NCBI GenBank assembly: GCA_031268245.1
Contig: JAIRXN010000023.1
Coordinates: forward strand, 1 to 13,946
Origin: Treponema sp.
Lineage (GTDB): Bacteria; Spirochaetota; Spirochaetia; Treponematales; Breznakiellaceae
Direction: 5' to 3'
DNA: 13,946 bases
In this document: positions 1 through 6,064 of the stretch, piece by piece
Numbering within the stretch: the stretch's first letter is position 1
How the letters are laid out: each line of letters starts with the position of its first letter
Made by a program: the position numbers and the translations under genes
The notes under the pieces: generated by a model
Database searches by the model: none
What the model saw: the letters and a program-made list of their open reading frames with translations, nothing else
What the model was told of the DNA's origin: nothing

Positions 1-119
1 GAGGCTGTTCCAAAACTTCAGCTTTTGGAACAGCTTCCTTAGATTTAAGGGAAAAACCGGGCTTTTGACCGGTTTTTCCAAGAGCTTGTCCAAAACCAAC
101 CGGGTTTTGGAACAAGCTC
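1..119. repeat. 119-bp three-hairpin repeat, left copy
   Basis: This is the exact reverse complement of 13828-13946, with no mismatch over 119 bases. It is built of three consecutive hairpins. The first spans 1-37, with a perfect 12-bp core stem (4-15 with 23-34) extended by GAG/TTC with one wobble pair. The second is an 11-bp stem (50-60 with 69-79). The third spans 82-119, a 16-bp stem with one bulged A at 111. The outer ends are themselves imperfect inverted repeats, GAGGCTGTTCCAAAAC against GAGCTTGTTCCAAAAC, differing at two positions. The element begins 17 bases after the stop of the minus-strand binding-protein gene, so its third hairpin could also end that transcript, although no clear U-run follows. 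No transposase is present, so a MITE-like or REP-like palindromic repeat is the best description; that class is inferred. Confidence 0.93.
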
Positions 120-136
120 ACATTACAGAAACAAAA

Positions 137-1471
137 CTACAGCTCAGGCTGCAACTTATCCTGCAGGGCCTGGAGCAGAGGCTTCGGATCCCGGTTGTTG
201 TAGATAATATCGTCCCGGAGGGCGGTCATTTCGGTTACCAGTTGCGCTGCAACCGAGGAGAGGGCAGGATGGCTGGAATAGGGGGAATTGGCGATCTTCC
301 GTTCCATTAGGTAGATGGCATCGCCTTTCTTTGTCCAGGACACATCGTCAAACACCGCATCCACGCAGGGGATGGAACGCCACACATCGAAGTTGTCTCC
401 GTTGATCTCGGCCCGCTGGGTGAATTTGAAGAAAGTCGCCGCCAGTCTGGGGCTCTTTACACCGCGGGGCATGGCGAAGACGTTGGAGCCCAGCGGGGTG
501 GATTCGACCCGGCCGCCGGCAGGAACCGGTACAGGCACACAGACATAATTCACTGTAGGCGCATAGATCTTCAGGGCATTGGTGGCCCAGTTGCCGATGA
601 CGGTCATGGCCACCTTCTTTACAAAGAAGGGGTGATCCGGGGAGAAGAGGCCGCCCGCCGCCTGGGTAAAGCTTCTTACCTTGGCAGGATCGTACTGGCG
701 GGCATATTCCCGCTGCCAGTTGAGGGCATCCACCACTTTCTGATCAACCAGATCAAGTTTATTGGTATCCGGATAGTACATCTCGGCGCCGAACCAGAAA
801 GGCCAGAAGGTGGGGTTATCGGTAGAATCCAGCCAGGGAATAAAACCGTAACGCTCAACTTCACCCGAAGCGGTGGTAGTGGTAAGCTTTGCCGTCCAGT
901 CATTGAGTTCGTCTATGGTCTTGGGATAGTTATTGATATCCAGGCCCGCTTCCTGCACCATGTCGGTGTTGATGAAGAGCATGATCACATTGGAATCCTG
1001 GGGCAGAAGATAGGTACTCCCCTTATAAACCATGAGATTCTGGAAACCGGGCATGAAGCTGTCGATTGAAAGATCGATGGCTTCAAGGTAGGGATCCCAG
1101 GCTTCAAAGGCGCTCTGTCCCGCGAATCCGAAGGCAGAAATATAGTCATCCGCAACAATAAGGTCGGGCGCGGTACCCGCCGCAATGGCGGAGAGCAGCT
1201 TACCATTGTTGATGCCGGCGCTTTCCGGCACGGACTGCATGTCTACCTTGATGCTGGGGTACAGTTTGGCAAATTCGCCAACCCGCCATTCATCCCAGGT
1301 CTTGGAATCGCCGGTAAAGCAAGACCAGTAGTAGAGTGTACCGGACTCCGCGGTATTCTCCAGATCCGCAGAGCTGACCGGAGCGGAACTTGCCGCCTCT
1401 TTCTTGCCGCTGCATGAAGCAAAAGCAAAACAGAGCAGCAGAACTAAAGCGATAAACACGATCTTCTTCAT
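137..1471 (-). CDS. ABC transporter extracellular solute-binding lipoprotein (family 1, sugar type)
   Basis: A 444-residue substrate-binding protein, expected to capture a sugar or similar solute outside the inner membrane and pass it to an ABC permease. The N-terminus is a lipoprotein signal: MKK, a hydrophobic stretch at residues 4-18, then lipobox FASC with the acylated Cys at position 20. After a Ser/Ala-rich linker the mature part opens with LYYWSCFTGD, as in UgpB/MalE-like proteins that start with a short strand and a WxxxTG-type turn. The segments GTAPDLIVADDY and DSNVIMLFINTDMV fit the hinge and ligand-cleft strands of SBP family 1. Length is usual for the family. An AGGAGA ribosome site lies about 10 bases before the ATG. 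No permease or ATPase gene is in the window, so it is an orphan here; its transporter partners may lie beyond the left repeat or elsewhere. The substrate cannot be named from sequence. Confidence 0.9.
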   Translation of the reverse strand: MKKIVFIALVLLLCFAFASCSGKKEAASSAPVSSADLENTAESGTLYYWSCFTGDSKTWDEWRVGEFAKLYPSIKVDMQSVPESAGINNGKLLSAIAAGTAPDLIVADDYISAFGFAGQSAFEAWDPYLEAIDLSIDSFMPGFQNLMVYKGSTYLLPQDSNVIMLFINTDMVQEAGLDINNYPKTIDELNDWTAKLTTTTASGEVERYGFIPWLDSTDNPTFWPFWFGAEMYYPDTNKLDLVDQKVVDALNWQREYARQYDPAKVRSFTQAAGGLFSPDHPFFVKKVAMTVIGNWATNALKIYAPTVNYVCVPVPVPAGGRVESTPLGSNVFAMPRGVKSPRLAATFFKFTQRAEINGDNFDVWRSIPCVDAVFDDVSWTKKGDAIYLMERKIANSPYSSHPALSSVAAQLVTEMTALRDDIIYNNRDPKPLLQALQDKLQPEL

Positions 1472-1530
1472 TAAAATTTTCTCCTGTAATTATGATAAGC
1501 GAAATTGTACTGTCTTTTCGCCGTCACTAT

Positions 1531-1559
1531 ATTATGAAACGGCTTTCAATAATTGTCAA
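1531..1559 (-). promoter_or_regulatory. Sigma-70-type promoter of the binding-protein gene
   Basis: Read on the minus strand, a perfect TTGACA (1554-1559) is followed by a 17-base spacer and CATAAT (1531-1536), which matches five of six -10 positions. Transcription would begin near 1524, leaving a leader of about 50 bases before the ATG at 1471. It is the strongest promoter match seen in the window. No operator palindrome was recognised around it. Confidence 0.72.
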
Positions 1560-1598
1560 TCAAAAATTCCTCTTATCTCCAAATTTGTAAACATGGAA

Positions 1599-1628
1599 CT
1601 TTTCCAAAATTTTCAGTTTTTGGGAAAG
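1599..1628. repeat. Hairpin related to the terminal repeat family
   Basis: An 11-bp stem with one G-T pair (1599-1609 with 1618-1628) encloses a loop of eight bases containing TTCAG. The pattern TTCCAAAA, TTCAG, TTTTGG is also that of the first hairpin of the terminal 119-bp repeat, so it may be a diverged single-hairpin relative. It sits between the two divergent promoters, upstream of the ligase gene. It could be a transcription barrier between the divergent units; this is inferred from position. Confidence 0.5.
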
Positions 1629-1643
1629 CGGCTTTGAAATGCC

Positions 1644-1673
1644 TTGCCCTGATTTTCCCTATATTGGTATACT
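1644..1673 (+). promoter_or_regulatory. Probable promoter of the CoA-ligase gene
   Basis: TTGCCC (1644-1649), an 18-base spacer and TATACT (1668-1673). The -35 matches four of six consensus positions and the -10 five of six. Transcription would start near 1680, downstream of the ATG at 1674, which supports translation starting at 1710 instead. Confidence 0.4.
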
Positions 1674-1709
1674 ATGATCAAGGTTTCTAACGCAAATAAG
1701 GAAAATGTC

Positions 1710-3011
1710 ATGATTTTTAATCCAGAGTATGAATGTATGGAAGCGGAAGGGCGGAAAAAGCTCCAGTTGGCGCATCTGAAAAACCTGGTAGAGATGCTCT
1801 ATGCCAATGTGCCTTTTTACCGGAAAAAAATGGATGAACTGGGGATCGGCTCCCGGGACATCAGGAGTCTTGGGGACATCAAAAAACTCCCCTTTACCAC
1901 GAAGGATGACCTCAGGGAAAACTATCCCCGGGGGCTTCTGGCCTGTCCCAAGGACCGGATCGTAGAAGTCCACATGAGTTCCGGTACCACGGGAAAGCCT
2001 GTCGTGGATGAATATACGATAAACGATATCAATATCTGGCGGGAATCCATGGCCCGAACCCTGGCCGGGGGCGGCTGTACCAGGGACGATATTGTCCAGA
2101 ACTGTTACGGCTATGGTCTCTTTACCGGGGGGCCGGGGGCCCATTACGGCGCCCTGACCATCGGGGCGGAGGTACTTCCCATGTCCAGCGGGAACACTGC
2201 CCGCCAACTCATGGTTATGCAGGATTTTGGCTCCACGATGCTCACCTGCACCCCCTCCTATGCTCTCTACATGGCCGAAGAAGCCGTCGATGCAGGCATA
2301 GACCTCCACAAGCTTCCCATAAACAAGGGTTGTTTCGGCGCGGAGCCCTGGAGCGAAAGCATGCGGAAGGAAATAGAAAGCCGCTACGGCATGAAGGCCT
2401 ACGATATCTACGGCCTCACTGAGATCATCGGGCCCGGTGTCTCCTTTGAGTGTGAGGCCCAGGACGGGCTTCATGTAAACGAAGACTTCTTCTATCCGGA
2501 GATCATCGATCCCGAAACGGGACAGGCTCTGCCCGACGGCGAAAGGGGGGAACTGGTATTCACCACCCTCACCAAGGAGGGCACTCCCCTTCTCCGTTAC
2601 CGGACGCGGGACATCACCTTCCTCACGAGGGAGCCCTGTTCCTGCGGACGGACCACGGTACGGATGCACCGCCTCTTCGGCCGTACCGACGATATGCTTA
2701 TCATCCGTGGGGTTAATGTCTTCCCCAGCCAGATAGAGCAGGCTCTCATCGAGATCGAAGGCACGGAACCCCAGTACCTTATCGTGGTAAGCCGGAGAGA
2801 AAGCCATCTGGACGATGTAGAACTCCAGGTAGAGGTAAAGAAGGAATTCTTTAGCGATGAAACCAGGGGGCTTGAGGCTCTGAGAGCCAAGATCGAAGGA
2901 GTGATGAAGAGCAAGCTTCAGATCGGCGTCAAGGTAAAGCTTGTGGAGCCCAAAACCATTGAACGTTCAATAGGCAAGGCAAAACGGGTTATCGACAACC
3001 GGAAGATCTAG
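1710..3011 (+). CDS. paaK: Phenylacetate-CoA ligase (PaaK family)
   Basis: An adenylate-forming ligase of 433 residues, the usual PaaK length, joining an aryl-acetic acid (typically phenylacetate) to CoA with ATP in the cytoplasm. Visible motifs are the phosphate-binding loop SSGTTGKP (residues 90-97), YGLTE (234-238), the RYRTRD segment (296-301), and DDMLIIRGVNVFPSQIE before the small C-terminal domain. The frame stays open upstream to an ATG at 1674, but that ATG has no Shine-Dalgarno and lies before the predicted transcription start. The ATG at 1710 has AAGGA seven bases upstream, and its product begins MIFNPEYECM, the normal PaaK start. In many anaerobes PaaK sits with an ACT protein and indolepyruvate:ferredoxin oxidoreductase genes (iorAB), where it recycles aryl acids or makes aryl-CoA. 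The ACT gene follows here but iorAB is absent. The exact substrate is uncertain; the family is clear. Confidence 0.9.
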   Translation: MIFNPEYECMEAEGRKKLQLAHLKNLVEMLYANVPFYRKKMDELGIGSRDIRSLGDIKKLPFTTKDDLRENYPRGLLACPKDRIVEVHMSSGTTGKPVVDEYTINDINIWRESMARTLAGGGCTRDDIVQNCYGYGLFTGGPGAHYGALTIGAEVLPMSSGNTARQLMVMQDFGSTMLTCTPSYALYMAEEAVDAGIDLHKLPINKGCFGAEPWSESMRKEIESRYGMKAYDIYGLTEIIGPGVSFECEAQDGLHVNEDFFYPEIIDPETGQALPDGERGELVFTTLTKEGTPLLRYRTRDITFLTREPCSCGRTTVRMHRLFGRTDDMLIIRGVNVFPSQIEQALIEIEGTEPQYLIVVSRRESHLDDVELQVEVKKEFFSDETRGLEALRAKIEGVMKSKLQIGVKVKLVEPKTIERSIGKAKRVIDNRKI

Positions 3012-3019
3012 TTTATAAT
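2992..3019 (+). promoter_or_regulatory. Possible internal promoter before the ACT gene
   Basis: TCGACA (2992-2997), a 16-base spacer and a perfect TATAAT (3014-3019), overlapping the end of the ligase gene. It could drive the ACT-glgA unit and the signalling genes behind it independently of the ligase. This matters because the 71-base gap here is one of the two largest between the plus-strand genes. Confidence 0.42.
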
Positions 3020-3082
3020 AAAGGGCGAAGGGAGAAATTTAAAGACCTTTAGCCCTCACCTTTCATACAAGGAGCGCCATTT

Positions 3083-3499
3083 ATGGAAATCAAACAGATA
3101 TCGGTTTTTCTGGAGAATAATGCAGGACGGCTGGGAGAAGTAACCAAAGTTCTGGCCAATGCGGGGATCAATCTCCGGGCGATAAGCATTGCCGACACGG
3201 CGGATTTTGGGATTCTGCGGTTAATTGTCAACGATCACCAAAAGGCTCTGCTGGCCCTGCAGGAGGCGGGTTTTACCACCCGGATCACCAATGTGGCCGC
3301 CGTGGAGATAGAAGACAGGCCGGGGAGTCTTGCCAAGGTTATGGAACTTTTCCAGAAATCCCAGGTAAATATCGAATATCTCTACGCATCCCTGGAAGGC
3401 AAGGAGGGGAAGGCGGTGGTTATCTTCAAGCTGCAGGAGCATGACAAGGGCCTTGCCATTGTACGGGAATCGGGACTCTCCATAGTGGACAGTTTCTGA
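3083..3499 (+). CDS. Tandem ACT-domain protein
   Basis: A 138-residue protein consisting of two ACT domains and nothing else: residues 1-65 (ISVFLENNAGRLGEVTKVLANAGINL) and 68-138 (VEIEDRPGSLAKVMELFQKSQVNI). Each has the D/N-x-x-G-x-L turn between the first strand and helix that binds amino acids in ACT domains. Stand-alone double-ACT proteins of this length commonly neighbour PaaK and iorAB in anaerobic bacteria and archaea and are thought to sense an aromatic amino acid; the ligand is not established here. An AAGGAG site lies eight bases before the ATG. Its stop codon overlaps the start of glgA by one base (ATGA), so the two are translationally coupled. Confidence 0.9.
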   Translation: MEIKQISVFLENNAGRLGEVTKVLANAGINLRAISIADTADFGILRLIVNDHQKALLALQEAGFTTRITNVAAVEIEDRPGSLAKVMELFQKSQVNIEYLYASLEGKEGKAVVIFKLQEHDKGLAIVRESGLSIVDSF

Positions 3500-4974
3500 T
3501 GAAAATAATGATGGCCTCAAGCGAGGCAGCCCCTTTTGCCAAAACCGGCGGCCTTGCGGATACGGTTTCGAGTCTTTCCATAGCTCTGGCACAACTGGGG
3601 CATGAGGTAAAGATCGTCATTCCCCGGTACTACAACATAGACCGGGAGGCTCTGGAACAGACGGAAGGCCCCCTGGGGGTGGGTACAGGCGGCGGCGAAG
3701 AATGGTGCGCCATATATAAAACAAGCCTGCCCGGTTCCCCCGGGAAAAACACAATAGAAATCTTCTTTGTTGATCATGAAAAATTCTTCGGCCGGGACGG
3801 GATCTACGGCACCCCTTCGGAACCGGACTTTCTGGATAATCCCCGGCGTTTCAGTTTCTTCTGCCGCTCTGTATTTCAGCTCTGCCGCAAACTCCGGTGG
3901 GAACCCGATATTCTCCATGCCCATGACTGGCCCAGCGCCCTGGTTCCCGTCTTCCTCAAATTCGGGGAAAAGTTCTTTCCGGGCTTTAACAATACAAAAT
4001 CGGTGCTGACGATTCACAATCTCGGCTACCAGGGAATCTACAGCAAGGATAACTACTGGTTTACTTCCCTCAACTGGGATGTATTCGGGGCGGCAGGATT
4101 CGAAGACTGGAACATGATGAATCTCCTCAAGGCGGGAATCTGCTGCGCCGGCAAGCTCAACACCGTTTCCCGCCGTTATGCGGAAGAAACCAAGACACAG
4201 GCCCAGGGTTTCAGATTGGACGGGGTTCTGCGTTACCGCTCCGAAGACTACCAGGGAATTCTTAACGGCATAGATACGGAACTCTGGAATCCTGCCAAGG
4301 ATAAATTCATTCCCGCCCCATATTCGTCAAAAAATATGGAGGGAAAAGCAAAAGCAAAGGAGGCTTTGCAGAAGGAATTCGGCCTGCCCGGCAGGGCGGA
4401 TGTTCCCATCGTCGGCATGATCAACCGTCTGGCGGATCAGAAGGGGGTGGGAGAACTCTTCGGCCCCGGTTATGGTTCGGCCTTTTCTATCTGCCGGGAC
4501 ATGGATCTTCAGTTTGTAATCCTCGGCGCCGGGGAAAACTGGTGCGAAAACGAGATCCGCAGCCTTTCTTCCAGACTTTCAAACTTCAAGGCAAAGATAG
4601 GCTACAGCGAGGAACTCTCCCATCTTATTGAGGCGGGCAGCGACTTCTTCCTTATGCCCAGCCGCTATGAACCTTCGGGACTCAACCAGATGTACTCCAT
4701 GGTCTATGGAACCCTTCCCATTGTCCGGAACACCGGAGGACTTGCGGATACGGTACAAAACTACAATCAGGACTCAGGCGGCGGAACAGGTTTTATGTTT
4801 GACGATCTTAATCCTTCCGCAATATACAATACCGTAGGCTGGGCGATCTGGGCCTACTACAACCGGCGGGAGGATATCGAAGGCATGCGGATCCGGGGAA
4901 TGAATCAGAGTTTTTCCTGGGAAATTTCCGCCAAAAAGTACATAACCATGTATGAGGCTGCTCTTGACGCATAA
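3499..4974 (+). CDS. glgA: Glycogen synthase (ADP-glucose type, GT5)
   Basis: A 491-residue GT-B glycosyltransferase that extends alpha-1,4-glucan chains from a nucleotide-glucose donor in the cytoplasm. The N-terminal domain opens with KIMMASSEAAPFAKTGGLADT, with the nucleotide-sugar-binding KTGGL at residues 15-19. HAHDWPSALVPVFL and TIHNLGYQG follow, both typical of bacterial starch and glycogen synthases. The C-terminal domain has NRLADQKG with the conserved Arg310 and Lys315, and YEPSGLNQMYSMVYGTLPIV with the conserved Glu391, then a second TGGLADTV. All catalytic residues expected of the family are seen, so it should be active. No glgB, glgC or glgP is nearby. It overlaps the ACT gene by one base and is followed by a receiver gene after 14 bases, an unusual junction of carbon storage and signalling. 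Confidence 0.95.
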   Translation: MKIMMASSEAAPFAKTGGLADTVSSLSIALAQLGHEVKIVIPRYYNIDREALEQTEGPLGVGTGGGEEWCAIYKTSLPGSPGKNTIEIFFVDHEKFFGRDGIYGTPSEPDFLDNPRRFSFFCRSVFQLCRKLRWEPDILHAHDWPSALVPVFLKFGEKFFPGFNNTKSVLTIHNLGYQGIYSKDNYWFTSLNWDVFGAAGFEDWNMMNLLKAGICCAGKLNTVSRRYAEETKTQAQGFRLDGVLRYRSEDYQGILNGIDTELWNPAKDKFIPAPYSSKNMEGKAKAKEALQKEFGLPGRADVPIVGMINRLADQKGVGELFGPGYGSAFSICRDMDLQFVILGAGENWCENEIRSLSSRLSNFKAKIGYSEELSHLIEAGSDFFLMPSRYEPSGLNQMYSMVYGTLPIVRNTGGLADTVQNYNQDSGGGTGFMFDDLNPSAIYNTVGWAIWAYYNRREDIEGMRIRGMNQSFSWEISAKKYITMYEAALDA

Positions 4975-4988
4975 AAAAGGGTAGAAGC

Positions 4989-6026
4989 ATGAAACAGATA
5001 CTGGTAGTTGACGATAACCTGGCTATCCTCAAGCATATTCAAATTCAACTTGCGGGGAATTACCAGGTGCTGCTGGCAAAATCCGGCGCACAGGCCCTGC
5101 AGATCTGTTCCAAACAGGCGCCGGATCTGATACTCCTGGACATTGAAATGCCGGAGATGAACGGCTTTGAAACTATTGCCCGTCTCAAACAGAACCCGCG
5201 GCTCTTCCGCATTCCGGTAATTTTCCTTACCGCCAATCATGACAGTGATACCGAGGTTAAGGGGCTTGAATCCGGGGCGGTGGATTTTATAACCAAGCCT
5301 TTCGAGAAGAGCATCCTTATCCACCGGATCAAACTCCATTCCCAGCTTTCGGCTTGTCAGCAGGATCTTGAAAAAAAGGTAAAGGAACTTGAAGACAGCA
5401 TCGTTCTTTCATTCTCGGAACTTATTGAGGCGCGGGATGAAAATACCGGAGGGCACGTGCAGCGTACCAGCCGCTATGCGGAACTCCTCATCCGCGAACT
5501 GCTGCGGGAGGGACAGTTTCTGGATCTTTTCAACGAAGACGAGATAGCCATGTCGATAAAGGCCGTCCCCCTCCACGATATAGGCAAGATCGGCATCAGC
5601 GATTCCATACTGCTCAAACCGGGCCGGCTGGACGCAGAAGAATTCGCCGTCATGAGAACCCATACGACAATCGGCGCCCGGATCCTTCAGCAGATGTTTG
5701 AAAGGACTCCAACCCAGCATTACCTCCGCTATGCCAAGATTGTTGCAGAAGGGCATCATGAAAAGTGGGACGGTTCAGGCTACCCCCGCGGCATTAAAGG
5801 GGATGACATTCCCCTTATCTCCCGCATCATGGCGGTGGCGGATGTGTATGACGCACTGGTGGCGGACAGGGTGTACAGAAAGGCCCTTACTCCCGGAGAA
5901 GCCCACGATCATATAGTGGCCGGAAGGGGCGTGCATTTTGATCCGAAGATTATTGACGCTTTTGAAAATATCTGTGATGAATTGGCTGCAGAAGCCACGG
6001 CGAAACATACTTCCACTACCGCCTGA
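4989..6026 (+). CDS. Response regulator with HD-GYP c-di-GMP phosphodiesterase domain
   Basis: A 345-residue RpfG-like regulator. The receiver domain (about 1-120) has the acidic pair Asp8-Asp9, phosphoacceptor Asp51 in LILLDIEMPEMNG, Thr81 and Lys103, all canonical. A short helical linker (about 120-140) leads to the HD-GYP domain (about 142-330) with His156, the HD pair His196-Asp197 in LHDIGKIGI, HHE at 256-258 and the GYP signature at 264-266. The metal-binding residues look complete, so it should hydrolyse cyclic di-GMP when phosphorylated. AAGGG lies seven bases before the ATG. The phosphodonor is probably the HPt domain encoded by the next gene, inferred from adjacency. No diguanylate cyclase is present in the window. 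Confidence 0.95.
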   Translation: MKQILVVDDNLAILKHIQIQLAGNYQVLLAKSGAQALQICSKQAPDLILLDIEMPEMNGFETIARLKQNPRLFRIPVIFLTANHDSDTEVKGLESGAVDFITKPFEKSILIHRIKLHSQLSACQQDLEKKVKELEDSIVLSFSELIEARDENTGGHVQRTSRYAELLIRELLREGQFLDLFNEDEIAMSIKAVPLHDIGKIGISDSILLKPGRLDAEEFAVMRTHTTIGARILQQMFERTPTQHYLRYAKIVAEGHHEKWDGSGYPRGIKGDDIPLISRIMAVADVYDALVADRVYRKALTPGEAHDHIVAGRGVHFDPKIIDAFENICDELAAEATAKHTSTTA

Positions 6027-6064
6027 AAAACCGCGGCGCCGGATTTCCAGGAGGCCGGATCGGA

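Noticed and set aside
1659..2807. A 382-codon open frame on the minus strand opposite the ligase gene
   Set aside because: It is the antisense shadow of the ligase, whose motifs are unmistakable; its product has no recognisable family features.
3023..3059. AGGGC ... GCCCT inverted pair in the gap before the ACT gene, as a possible riboswitch or attenuator
   Set aside because: Only about five paired bases with a long loop; no recognisable riboswitch core or competing stem.
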